NCBI GenBank assembly: GCA_948474755.1
Contig: CAOLHI010003132.1
Span: 62,001-126,000 of the forward strand
Reading direction: 5' to 3'
Length of the DNA: 64,000 nt
DNA from: Ctenosaura bakeri
Lineage: Eukaryota > Chordata > Lepidosauria > Squamata > Iguanidae
Of the stretch, positions 1-12,400 are shown one piece after another. Made by a program: the position numbers and the translations under genes. A model generated the notes under the pieces. That model made no database searches and was not told the origin of the DNA. It worked only from the letters and a program-made list of their open reading frames with translations. Position 1 is the first letter of the stretch. Each line of letters starts with the position of its first letter.

Positions 1-1130
1 CAAGTGCTTTTTTTAAAGAAATATCAGGACCAGAGTTGGGGGAGAAGGAAGGTGAGAAGACCTATTTAGCAAAAATTTAGCCTCTCTCCGTGATCAGATT
101 TACTGTAAGTGACATTATTGAATGCTGTCTAAAAGGAAGGACTTGAGAGGAACTGCTAGTGATTTGCTCTGAAGTGGAAAGAGAAATGCAGTATTGCTTT
201 AACACCAGGTTACCCAAGATTTAAGGACATCCAACTATGCTTTACTCAGAACTAAGACCCATACTATTTAAGGGGGTTTAGTCTCAAGAAAACCTATCTA
301 GGATTGTAGCTTTTAAGAGACAGAACCCAACCTGTGTTTTGAGTGCTTGTGTGTAGGGCAGCTTGGAACACAATGGAAAGGAGAGGCAGAGCTTTGGAAA
401 AGTTACTTTTTTTGCACTGTAGCTCCCAGAATCTACCAGCCAGCATAGTAAGGACAGCGCATGGTCACTAGGCATGAGGGCTGAGTAGGGATTGTGAAAG
501 TTGCGGTGCTCACAAAAGTAATAAATGGTCCTAAGTAAACAGATCCTCGCCTAGTCTGAGAATTTTAGGACTAAAAGAAATGGAAGAAGAGCAAAGAATT
601 CTCAGCTGGCATTAGCAACTGGGAAAAAAATCTCTCTAAATGTTATTTGAAAGGGCAGATGTAATAAAGAGACCATTTCAGATTGCAGGGTGTGTATGCT
701 TGCAGTCTCACTTCTGAAAAACACAGATGCCTCCTCTCCAGCCACTGAAATCTAACACAAGAGAACAAAGGCTGAACTAAAATACATTGCCCTGATAAGC
801 TAGTTTTCTGTAGACAGGGTCTTTGAAGCTCTACCTACCATCTGAAGTGGGTGCGATGCAGGAGGCTGTTTTCTGTTATTTCAGTATATATGAAATGCTC
901 CCAGCTCTGCTTTTAATCCCTTCCTCTGAAACTATGGAGACAGATATCCAGAGATTCATTTTGCTGTTATTCTGTGGCATTCATGAGGAAAAAAGACCAG
1001 GGAACCAGATTCTCATAGGTATCTTCTCTTGTTGGTAGGCCAGGGAAACCATGCAGTGACAGCAGATGTCTCCATTGTGAGCGAGGCAATGATTTTGACC
1101 TGGATCTGAAATCTAAACTTAAGAAGCCAC
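1..1130. other. 3' flank of NPTX2, no gene seen
   Basis: This stretch lies beyond the end of NPTX2. It is AT-rich single-copy-looking sequence with only short open frames that resemble no protein I know. A CTCCCAGAATCTACCAGCCAGCATAG motif family member lies near 421-450 and belongs to a dispersed motif seen elsewhere in the window. Part of it could be distal 3' UTR of NPTX2, but no coding signal is visible. Confidence 0.5.
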
Positions 1131-1610
1131 ATTCATAGAATCATAGAGTTGGAAGAGACCCCAGGAGCCATCGAGTCCAACCCCCTGCTATGCAGGAACA
1201 CCCATCAAAGCACTCCAGACAGATGACCACCCAGCCTCTGCTTAAAAACCTCCAAAGAAGGAGACTCAACCACACTCCGAGGCAGCAGATTCCACTGCCG
1301 GACAGCCCTGACTGTCAGGAAGTTCTTCCTGAGGTTCAAGTGGAATCTCCTTTCCTGCAGCTTGAATCCATTGCTCCTTGTCCTAGTCTCTGGAGCAGCA
1401 GAGAACACGCCTGCTCCCTCCTCAATATGACATTCCTTCAAATATTTAAACATGGCTATCATGTCCCCTCTCAACCTTCTCTTCTGCAAACTAAACATAC
1501 CGAGCTCCCTAAGCTGCTCTTCATAGGGCGTGGCTTCCAGACCCTTCCCCGTTTTGGTTGCCCTCCTCTGGACACGTTCCAGCTTGTCAAGGTCTTCAGA
1601 CCTAATCTCA
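1131..1610 (-). mobile_element. CR1 LINE 3' fragment
   Basis: The + strand begins with a CATAGAATCATAGAGTTGG tail, the typical CR1 3' end in reverse. The minus-strand frame 1205-1498 encodes the C-terminal end of the CR1 reverse transcriptase, with recognisable blocks [40 protein letters not shown] and SPSLEVFKQRLGGHL. The element is 5'-truncated and non-coding today. Confidence 0.9.
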
Positions 1611-2080
1611 AAATAGGTTCAGGACCTTGGATAGCACTCAGTATGCCACCAAAGAAGCCCAGAAGATGCCAGCTGGGATGAGAAGGGAGGACAGCTTAGG
1701 CTGGAAGCACCTTCCTCCCCTCCCAGCATCATGTATGGATGCTCTCTGCTTTCCTCACCAAAGTCCATTTTGCTGTCTATTTGTTCACCCTGCCAGATTC
1801 TGAGACCAGGAGGTTTTTCAAAAAGGCCCAGGATGTGGGGAAAAGAAAGAGAAGTGCTGCGTGGGAAGATGCAAGGAACGAATTGCAAAAGCAAAGTGAG
1901 AAGCAGAAAACAGGTTCAGTCACCTCCTCCCTCCCCTCTGCCACTGCCCCCCTTGAATGTCCCTAGTCATTCATGTTAGACAGCAAACATGGGGCTGATT
2001 GCACCAGCCTCAACAGGAGAGAGTGCTAAGCCATGGCAGCAACTGATTGTGTACAATTCCTCCAGTGCATCCCCTGCACT

Positions 2081-2236
2081 CAGTGGCGTTGCTAGGCACT
2101 TAAAAGATTCAGGACCAAGGCCTGTTGGACACATATCTGCATAAAATTTGCATATGGTAACGTAGATCTACATTAGACATGAAGGAATAGATCCGGGGGC
2201 CCGGGATCTATAGGCCCAGGCCTAGCAACGCCCCTG
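2081..2236. mobile_element. Short hAT-like non-autonomous element
   Basis: The left end CAGTGGCGTTGCTAGGC and the right end GCCTAGCAACGCCCCTG form 17-bp inverted repeats with one mismatch. A CAG...CTG ending fits hAT elements. The flanking 8-mers (CCTGCACT and TCTGCGAT) match only partly, so the target duplication is decayed or absent. No coding sequence is present. Confidence 0.6.
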
Positions 2237-3141
2237 TCTGCGATGTTTGTGCTTGATTTTACACCATGTGTTGTTAGAAGGGGCTGCACTGGGTCACTGG
2301 GGAGGGATAAAAATGATTGCACAGGGTACCAGTTGCTCCCCCAAGGAAGTTGGACCTAACAAGGATTCTTTAAGATGGATTGCAACACGTTTTGGAACAC
2401 ACGCTTCCCACCATGGCACCTTCTAGGACTGTTGGACTACAAACCCCGTCATCCTCAACCAACATTGCCCCTCCAGCCAGCACAGCCAGCACACATATTT
2501 GTTTGAATATCTCTTACATTTACATCCCATCTTCTTTCCAATGAGCTCAGGGCAGTGTGCTTGTCCCTCCCTTCATTACTCTTACAACCAGCAGGCTAAG
2601 AGAGCTCAGATGGTCCAAGGTCAGCCCCATGAGTTTCATGGGATCCTCCAACTCCCACCCTGGCACTCCAACAGCTTCTATACTGCACTGGCTATCGGAT
2701 GATGTTGGAAATGTTGCCTCAGGGTGATAGCAGTTACTTTTCAATAGAACTAGAGGCCGCCATGCTTGGGAGGGATGACTCAAGAAAGTTGGAATGTTTG
2801 AAACTCACAGCCATAACCTAACTTCTGCCAAATGTCTTCTACAGGAGCTCCACTGAAAAACACCAAAAGATATGTGAGATGTATCAGTGAAGTGGTGAAT
2901 TTACTCCAGGTTTTCATCTAGGCTCTCCAAGGTGGCTGGGCCCTGTTCCTTAATGGCTCCAGTACCTTGGATAGTTCCCTACAACCCAGACAAAACCTAG
3001 AATGGATTCATTGTCCTGTTGACATGGGAGTCCACAAGCCATCCCCGGAGCTTGCTCATCTCTCCCATTTGTTTCAGTGGCGCTGGTGCAGACCTTCCTA
3101 GAGTACTGGTCCCTGTGCATGTTTTTTTGGTACCCTGGTCA
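2237..3141. other. 3' flank, mostly unassigned
   Basis: There is no gene-like frame here. Around 2425-2475 lies a copy of the dispersed GGACTACAAACCCCGTCATC motif also seen at many places in the window. The stretch near the stop codon side may be NPTX2 3' UTR. Confidence 0.4.
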
Positions 3142-3147
3142 TTTATT
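3142..3147 (-). promoter_or_regulatory. Possible polyadenylation signal of NPTX2
   Basis: The minus strand reads AATAAA here, 108 bp past the NPTX2 stop. It is the first canonical hexamer downstream. Mammalian NPTX2 has a longer 3' UTR, so the main site may lie further on, and I cannot confirm use. Confidence 0.35.
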
Positions 3148-3254
3148 AAGGAGTTAGCAACCTTTCAGGGAAATGAACTGGGGCATAAGAGCATCAGGCC
3201 TCACGAGAGATTGTCTCGATAAAAACAGGGCACTTGGATGGGAAATGGTCATGG

Positions 3255-3482
3255 CTATAAATCAAGCAGACGCTCTTCACACGTCTCCACCGGCCACTTG
3301 GCAGCACCCCCAAAGACATCCACATTGTTGTCAACCCAGGGGATGATGTTGCCGGGCATGTTGGCAGAGCAGTTAGCAATATTCATGATGTCTTCAGGCT
3401 TTAAGACTCTGTCCCAGATATTGAACTGGCTCATCTCACCGACAAAAGCTTGAGTGGCATCGAACCTTCCACCGACAGTATC
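3255..3482 (-). CDS. NPTX2: NPTX2 coding exon 5 (C-terminus)
   Basis: The acceptor reads TTCTTCAG then GATACTG. The exon encodes 75 residues (361-435) and a TAG stop at 3255-3257. It starts with the aspartate of the calcium-binding GQEQD segment and carries FDATQAFVGE, FNIWDRVL, the NCS glycosylation site at 397 and the C-terminus CEERLLDL. The exon is in phase 0 with exon 4. It forms the last third of the pentraxin beta sandwich. Confidence 0.97.
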   Translation of the reverse strand, partial: DTVGGRFDATQAFVGEMSQFNIWDRVLKPEDIMNIANCSANMPGNIIPWVDNNVDVFGGAAKWPVETCEERLLDL

Positions 3483-6400
3483 CTGAAGAACAATAAGGAG
3501 GAGGAGAAACACATTTCATTTGCTTATACTTTTTGCTTTCATCAGTTTATTTCTCTCAGTGGAAAATGTAATGGGATGTACATTTGAGGAGAGCTGGATA
3601 TGATTGCATGTAAATGCTGCAGCTTTTATTTATTTATATGCTTATCTGTTACAGCTATAGCCTGCTTTTAAGAACATTAGAAGATTCACGATCGTTCAAG
3701 CTGATGGCCTATCTAATCCAGCATTCTGTTCACACAGAAGCCAAGCAGAAGTCTATCTACAGGCTATGGGATCAACTATACCCTCCTTCTCTCCGGAAAA
3801 CTTAAGAAGGCATAAATGGCTTCCTCCCCATTCACAACAACCCTGTGAGGTACATTAGAATGATATACAGTGGCCTAAATCCTATTGTTACTCCTGACTG
3901 GAGTAGACGCATTGACTTGATTGGATTTGTGTACACACTAGCATATATAGCCGGTGTTGTCCAGGATTTTATTTTCTCATAGGTAATGCTTGTTAGAAAG
4001 ATTTGAGATCCTGTGTCTCTTATTCTTTTCTCCATATTCCCCAATCCAATCTGTATTCAGAGTTATTAACATACAGAGGTTAGGTTCCTTAGAGAATACA
4101 CTGCCCTCCTCCTTGCTGCTAGGCCTCATTTCCATAGCAACCAGCCAGGCCCAAGAGCTCTCTGGCTGAGAATTTTAAAGGCCCCTCCCTAAACTGTAAA
4201 GCCCAGGATTCCATAGAATTTGCTTAGGCAGCCAATCATATGAGGTCTTTGCCACACACAACCAATCGTATGAGGTCTTCGCCTGCCTGACACAGACAAA
4301 CAAACAAACTTTGATTTTTATATATTAGTAGGTCAACTCACCACTCAACAACTGACTTAATGGGTCTACTCTAGTTGAGATTAACCAACAGGGTTGCAGC
4401 CAATAATAAGGTCCCTGCTATGCAGGAACACCCATCAAACCACTCCTGACAGATGGCCATCCAGCCTCTGCTTAAAAACCTCCAGAGAAGAAGACTCCAC
4501 CACATTCCCAGGCAGCCTATTCCACTGCTGGATAGCTCTGACCGTCAGGAAGTTCTTCCTGAAGTTCAAGTGGAATCTCCTTTCCTGCAGCTTGAATCCA
4601 TTGCTCCTTGTCCTAGTCTCTGGAGTGGTAGAGAACAAGCAGGCTCCCTCTTCAACATGACATCCCTTCAAATATTTAAACATGGCTATCATGTCCCCTC
4701 TTAACCTTCTCTTTTGCAGATTCCATGTTATTGGCTCCACTGTGAAGCTGCTAAGAAACCTTTCCTAATGTTCAACCAAAATCTGTCCTCCTGTGGCTTA
4801 AGCCTGCTGAATCCAGCCCTATCTTCTCAGGCAGCAGAAGGTATGTCCCTTGAAGCACAGATAGCTTATGGCCTGGGGTGGAGGCTCTTCTCTACACCAT
4901 TGTAAAGGGGGCAGCCCCATTTGGTCCACAAGTCACTACTGCAAGATATGGAAGAATGCTGCCATGTCCAACTCCCAGTCCTCTTTCCTCCAAGGTAAAC
5001 AGACTCAGTTCTTTCAGAACTGCCCCATTGGACTGTATGCATCAGGGGGAAACAGGGAAAAGGTTAAACAGCTTCTCCATCTCCCCCCCCCCGACACACA
5101 CCATCCTATCTCTGAAAATGAAAGCCTTGGAAGAGGTTATTTTGGACATCTCTCTCTCTTTCCTGTTTCTTTCTAGAGTCAGAAAAGTGAGTTGGAAGGT
5201 TGGACTATAACTCCCAGCATCTCCAAGTCTGAGTCACCAAAAATCTCCAACCTCTACAGAGAATGTACCTTTTCAAAACTCTTTTCCTACTCAAGAATAA
5301 GGGATGTGCCGATATAAATCTTAAATACCATTTTCCTCTTAAGAAAAATAAATGGCTGTGCTAAGAAAGAAAGGGGGGGACAAAGAGGACAATCTTTGTT
5401 GCCACCCTGTCACTCACCTGTTCCTGACCCAGGATAAGGACCCCTCCTGGTTTAATCGGGTGCCAAGGAGCTAAATTATCCCCAGTGCCGAGTTTCTCTC
5501 CGTCCTGGAATGCTTCCCACATCCCATCCCTCGTTGTCCAGGTGACGCAGATGTGATGCCATTTTCCATCGCTGATGAAGAGCGGGAGTTGGGCAACCTG
5601 AGCAAAGAGATCAGCGGAAATGATCAGGAACACCGGATTTGCTGTAGATAAAGGTCATTTCTGCCCTACGCTGTTATAGTTGTATTATTCCATTTTCACC
5701 ATCCTGTGGAATTCTGGGGTTTGCAGTTTCCCGAGGCCAAAGAGCTCTCTGGCTGGGAATTCTAAAGCCCCCTCTCTACACTGCAAACCCCAGGATTCCA
5801 CAGGATGTTCAAAGTGGAATAAATAGCACTACAACAGTGTAGGGCAAAAAAAGGCCAGAATCCTTTTGGGGTCTCATGGGAGAAGGCTGCTCCCACACTA
5901 TGGAACTCCCTCCCTAGAAAAGCTAGATCTGTGTGATCTTTTCAGCAGCACATAAAGACCTCTCTTTCCAAGTAAGCCTTTGGGAACTGGTTTTTAACAA
6001 GAGAAGGGTGTGGGGTTTTTTTTCACGTGCTGGATTTTAAGCAGATTTAGGCCATTTCCGCACTAGCCTGTTATAGCACGATGACTCCACTTTCAACATC
6101 CTTGGAATCCCGAAGCTGCAAACCCCAGGATTCCAGAGGATGTTGAAAGTGGAATCATCGCGCTATAACAGGCTACTGCGGAAATGGCCTTAATTCTGTG
6201 GTTGTATGATACTGTTTTAATCCCAATTTTTGTATGTTTCAACTCTATGCGTTCTATTGTAATTTCTGGCTTTGTCAAGAGCCACCTTGAGTCCCAGGCC
6301 ATTTCCGCACTACACTGTTATGGTGCTATTATTCTGCTTTCAACATCCTGTGGAATCCTGGGGTTTGCAGTTGAGGATTCTCAGCCAGAGAGCTCTCAAG

Positions 6401-9400
6401 CGGGGAGGTGTTTGTGGGTGCTGAAACTGCTCCCTTGTTTGCAAACTATGTCTCTGGAGACCAGTGTCTGAATCCTCACTCGGTCATGGAAACCCACCAG
6501 GTGACCTCAGGCAAGTCACATTCTCTCAGCCTCAGCAAAAGGCAAAGGCAACAAATTTTGCCAAGAAAACCTTCATAATAGGTTCTCCTTAGGGTCCATA
6601 AGTCAATTTTCAAAAAGAATAGACACAGACTAGAAAAAGCCTCCCCTTCTCAGCAGCACTTTGTTCTCGTGTGCCTTCAAGTCACACCTAAAGTGAATCT
6701 ATCTCGGTGGGGAGCGGGGGGGGGAGCGTTTGCAAGATATCTTCAGAAGGGGTTTGCCTTTGCCTTGTTCTGAGTCTGAGAGAACGAGACTTATCTGAGG
6801 TCACCCAGGGTCTCTCCAGATGCCATAAATACATACATACATACATACATACATACATACATACATACATACATACTTGGAAATTTAAATAATATTTTAA
6901 TATTTAAATCTAAACTTAAATATTTAAATTTTGAGTTAAGTCTTGGGGTTCCCCAGAAAAAAAATAAAGTAAAGAAAATAAGAAGTTGAGAACCACTGTT
7001 GTAGGCTTTTTAAGAGAATTGCTCCTTGGGTTTTCTCTTTTTAATGGCAAGGTTAATTTTGGTGGTGGGGGGGGGTTCATCCCTATGAACATGCTAATAT
7101 GTCTTTCTTCATTGTCAGTACCTTTGCTTTGGATACCCAGCTGTTGGCATGGAGGTGTCAATTTTGTCCACCCTGAAGACACTTCAGGTGATAAATCAGG
7201 TCAGGCCTAGTTAGATCTTGGATGGGAGACCACCAGGAAATACAGGGATCTCAAGGTGAGGTTAGCACAGAATCTTGCCTGAATCTCTGAAAAGCACCTG
7301 TTGGGGCCAGTTATCAATACTGGGCTAGACAGATCAATAGTGGGACTAAATATAAGGCGGCTTCAGGGGACTTGTGGTTGAGATCTACTCCCTCTGGAGT
7401 GCCCACTTACAGCCCAACTCAGGCTTGCAGCTGCAAATTGTAGGAAGCGACCCCAAGACCAATTTGAAAGGGGACAAGACTCACATGTTGTTTGTCCTAA
7501 AAACCCTTACAGTTGGTCCCACATATGCAAGGGATCTTTGTGTCTATCCAGTGGGAAAAGGAAAACACTCTGCATAAGCTCAGAGGAACTCTCCTTTAAC
7601 ATTGACACACATCCTTGAAGATGGCCTTACATTCAGATTCTGGAGCCGAGCATGAATTAAATCCTGTGTCGCTTCAGAATGATGCATATGTCTCTTAGCA
7701 ACCCACTTGCGAGCCTCTCGAGGATGCCTTGCTGATGAGACAATCCCAACCTATCAGCATACTATCTTGGACTATTCTCCTGCTGAAAGCCTCCCCCCTC
7801 CACACCCAGACACAATTTTGATAGTGGGATTTTTTTAAGCTACACTTTTAACACAGCACTTGCTGCTCTGATCAATACTTAAGTGATTCACGACCCAATT
7901 TTAAAACAGCTGAGCCAACAAGTTGTGCCTGGGTGAAGTGAGTTTGTAACAGTAGAGCAATATGAGAACTGCAGCTTTCCAACACAATCACAGGGCCAGT
8001 TTCACCTTGGGTGTAAGAAGATAAGCAAACCCATATTTGATCGGGACAGCTCAGCATCTTGGTGCCTACAAAGCCAACCAGAGGCTGATAGGAAGTCCAC
8101 AATGAGTGCAACAACACTCTCTCATGTGCGTTCCCCAGCAACTGGTATGTTGATGTGTACTCTCTCTAGTCCCAGAGGCGATATAAAGCCATCTTGACAA
8201 GCAACTTCTGGCATTCGAAACCTAGGATAGCTCCCTGGTTCAGCTAATTCAGCGGTTCCCAAACCACAATTGCTTTTCCTGTTGCTAATGGAGTTGAAAT
8301 TTTATGGCCTGGATTTTATGACTCCTTGGCCATTTCTGCACCACACTGTTATAGTATTATTATTCCACTTTCAACATCGTGTGGAATTCTGGGGTTTGTA
8401 ATTTACTGAGGTCCTCGAAATGCCCCTCCCTAAACTGCAAACCCCAAGATTCCACAGGATGTTGAAAGTGGAATCATCACGCTATAACAGGCTAGTGCGG
8501 AAATGGCCTCTGTCTCTCACCTTGTCATTAACCAGCAGCTCAATGGGGTTGTTCCCCCATTCTATCAGCACCACTTCATTGGCCTGTCCGGGGACAGCGT
8601 AGGAGAAGGGCGTTCCGATCCCAGGGGACGCGCTGGACTTCAGCCACAAGCACACGGTGAAGGCGTACAGTTCAGGCAGCGTCTTCTTGATTTTCCCATA
8701 CAAGTAATTGGTGCGGAGAGGAAGGGAGACTTTGAACGCATCGGGTGCCTTGAAAGCACTGGTACCTAGGGTGCAGATCCAAAAGAAAATATCAGCACAG
8801 AGAAATCATGCACACAGAGAAGCCTTGAGACAGTTCATTGTAGGCATTTGCATTGACTTCTGGATTATACTTGCACAAAGGTAACAAAAAAAAGGTGCTT
8901 TGATTCTGAGATGCTGTATGTCTTAAGGCTCTAAAAATGGGAGAATTAAGGGTTAGATGCTATTACTTACAGGTAGAAATGATTTGACTTTCCAGATATT
9001 GATGAATCAAGGCTTCTGACTTCCCTCACTATTGGCTATGTTGGCCAGGACTGATGGGAATTGCAGTCCAACTGCATCTGAAGGGCCCCATGATTCCTAC
9101 CTCATTGAATCAATGACATTTTCCTACATTTGACTGGCCCATTCAACAAGTGATTAAATGGGTCTACTGTAGCTGGGACCACTGACAGGTTTCAGGCTTA
9201 GGCAAACTTCCACATCCCTCCTTATTTTTCTTCACAGTTAAGTGCACATTGCTTACTGGTATGGATGCATTCTCTGTTCCATGATTGAGACCTGGGGAAT
9301 GAGGAGACTGAATCCTGGAAATGAGGTTTTTAGGAGCACTATGGGCCTTTCCGTACTTCACTGTGATAGTGCTTTTATTCCACTTTCAACATCCTGTGGA

Positions 9401-12400
9401 ATTCTGAGGCCAAAGAGCTCTCTGACTGAGGATTCTAGAGGCTCCTCCCTAAACTGCAAACCCCAGGATTCCATAGGATGTTGAAAGTGGAATGAAAACA
9501 CTATAACAGTGTAGTGCAGAAAGGCCCTATGAGTCCCAGAATCTCCCAAGTACCTGGCCACTGGACATGTCAGCTGTGGGATTCTGGGAATTGCAGTTCC
9601 AAAAAAAAAAAAAAAGAACCTCCTCATGCTTTAAAGAACAGCCCGGTGAGGTAGGTCAGGCAGAGAGAGAAAGAGAAACTGGCTGAAAGTCACTTCTTGG
9701 TTTCATGGCTCAGTAAGGAATAAAACCTGAATTTCCCAAATCTTCTAGTCTAAAACTCTAATCACTGCACCACATTGGCTCTCTAACCTTCTGGTGTCTC
9801 GCGTGTGTTGCCACTGGTACAGTCTAGCTTGGTTCATAGAATCATAGAAGGTTGGAAGACACCCCATGGGCCCTCCAGTCCAACCTCCTTCCGCCATGCA
9901 GGAACACAAATCAAAGCACTCCCGACACATGGCCATCCAGCCTCTGCTTAAAAACCTCCAAAGACGGAGAATCCACTACACTCCCAGGCAGCATATTCCA
10001 CTACCGGACAGCTCTGACCATCAGGAAATTCTTCCTGAGGTTTAAGTGGAATCTCTTTTCCTGCAGTTTGAATCCATTGCTCCTTGTCCTAGTCTCTGGA
10101 GCAGCAGAAAACAAGTCCCTCCTCGACATGACATCCCTTCAAATATTTAAACGTGGCTATCCTGTCCCCTCTCAACCTTCTCTTCTGCAGACTAAACATA
10201 GCCAGCTCCCTAAGCCGCTCCTCATAGGGCTTGAAAGTTGTAGTGAAAGAAGTTGCCTTTGCAAGGGCATTTACCAGGGAGTAAGCCAGCATGATGTAGT
10301 GATTTGAGCACCGGACTACAACCCTGGAGACCAGTGTTCTGTTCCCTGCTTGGACATGGTAACCCACCAAGTGACCTTGGGTGCATCACACATTCTCAGC
10401 CCTCAGAAAACCTGAGGCCATTTCCTCACTGGACTGTTTTAACGCTATGATTCCACTTTCAACATCCTATGGAATCCTGGGGTTTGCCACTGGCCCCTCC
10501 CGAAATTACAAACCCCAGGATTCCATAGGCTGTTGAAAGTGGAATCATCACGCTATAAGAATGTAGTGCGGAAACAGTCTCCGAAGTGCCTTGAAGGCAC
10601 ACAACAAACAACAAGCCCTACTGAGTTCAAAATGACTTACGTCTGAGTAAATGTGCAAAGAAATGCACTGAAGAGAGCCAGATAATATTCCTTTCTAGGA
10701 AAGAAATAATAACAACCAAAAAGAAGTACGTAATGGCTTTAAAAATGTATTTAGGGGGCTTTTAGACTTCTCACCCACTTTCTGTAAGAAAAATTGTATC
10801 TCCTGATATGTACACAGCAATTCTCCAGAGTATGGTTTAGCCTTCAGTGTCGGCACTGTTCCAAGGCATAATCATTAATCTGACTGGAAGAGCTATGGTC
10901 CAGATCCATCAATCCTATCAATATCATTTAAGAAGACGTTGTATTTAAACAGTCCACCCTGCCTTATGCTGTAAAAAATATGAAAAGGATTAGCCAGAGA
11001 CTTCCATGGTGCACCTCCCTCAACATATGCACTGGAAATTTAAATACACGAACTCCAGCCGAGCGTGCCGTTTCCCAGTAATTAAACCTAAGGATCTGAT
11101 TAAATGATTAGGATTAAGAGTGTCCCCCAGTGGCACCGAGAGTAATCCACAGCAAAGGTTGCACATTTGAGACCGGGCACGGTTGCCTCAAGGTCTACGG
11201 AGTCTGCAGAAGGGAAATGCAACCATTAATTAAAAGCAAAAGGAAAAAGGAAAAAAATTCTCTCATCTCAAAGGCAAAGAAGACAATTTAGAAGATGACG
11301 GAGATAAAAATACCATCCATCGTTTATTTTTTTATCTGTCACATTTATATGCTTGCTTTCCTCCACTGTGCTTAAAAACATTATACCAGGCTCTTCTCTT
11401 CCACCTCCCCCCTCTTGTCTTGCATTACAATCCTGTAATGCAGGTTATTTTGAGTTTGAAACTGAGGCCTTTTCCGCACTAGACTGTTATAGCGCTATTA
11501 TTTCACTTGCAACATCCTATGGAATCCCGGGGTTTGCAGTTTCTGCAAACTGCAAACTCCGGGATTCCATAGGATGCTGCAAGTGGAATAATAGCGCTAT
11601 AACAGTCTAGTGCGGAAATGGCCTGAGAGAGAGGAATCCTAGAATTCCTAACTACATGATTGTGTCATACACACACACACACACATCCATGGAGTGCGAA
11701 ATCATCTGGTGAATTTCATGGCTCAAAGGGGAACACAACCTCGGTCTTCCAAGTCTCAATTCAGTGCTCCAACCACTACAATACACTGTCCCTCTCTCTC
11801 CATTCCTGCCAATGCAGTCGGCTGACAGCAAATTCAGGAGAGAGAAGAAATAATCCTTTCTCACCTAACACAAACTTTAACTTAAGGATATTCTCTGCCA
11901 CAGCATGCAGTGATGGCCACTGACCAAGGTGTCTTTTTAAAAAGTGGGGAAAGCATGAGTCCTGGCCATTTCTGTGCCCCACAAGATCCCATGGTTCATC
12001 CAAACTCCTGATTCAATTTTGGGGAGTGCAAAATTGCCCTAAAACAGCCTTAATTGCAGTATAATGGCAGTGGCTTGCCTAGTTTTATCAATTCCCAAAT
12101 AATCACAGAGCTGGAAGAGACCACAGCGGCTATCAAGTCCAACTGTTATAGTGCTATTGTTCCACTTTCAACCTCCTCTGGAATCCTAGGGTTTGCAGTT
12201 TAGGGAGGGCCCTTTAGAATTCTCAGCCAGAGAGCTCTTTGGCCTCAGGAAACTACAAACCCCAGAATTCCACAGGAGATTGAAAGTCGAATCATAGCAC
12301 TATAATGGTGTAGTGTGGAAAGGCCCTTAATCTTTGTGTATTCGACCCCCTTAGTGGTTGCCATCTCTTTTTTCTAAGAGGCTCCTGATCTTTTAAGACC

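Larger units (their letters stand above)
3483..5417 (-). other. NPTX2 intron 4
   Basis: This intron has GT (5416-5417) and AG ends. It contains a CR1 fragment (4411-4722), one arm of a decayed foldback (about 4148-4215) and two pieces (about 3868-3950 and 4335-4392) of a palindromic repeat with AGTAGACCCATTGA-like arms. The remaining sequence shows nothing recognisable. Confidence 0.8.
5598..8520 (-). other. NPTX2 intron 3
   Basis: This intron runs from the exon 3 donor (GTGAGAGA at 8513-8520) to the exon 4 acceptor. It is packed with three full or near-full foldbacks and a half copy, an L2-like LINE end, SINE fragments in opposite orientation, a CATA microsatellite and a 5S-derived SINE. 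The sequence at 7380-8320 shows no element I recognise, apart from CAGCGGTTCCCAAACC at 8252, which resembles a hAT end. Confidence 0.85.

Noticed and set aside
1190..1681. Plus-strand frames across CR1 copies (also 4394, 9852, 31280, 42590)
   Set aside because: They are antisense shadows of the CR1 reverse-transcriptase end; the real frame is on the minus strand.
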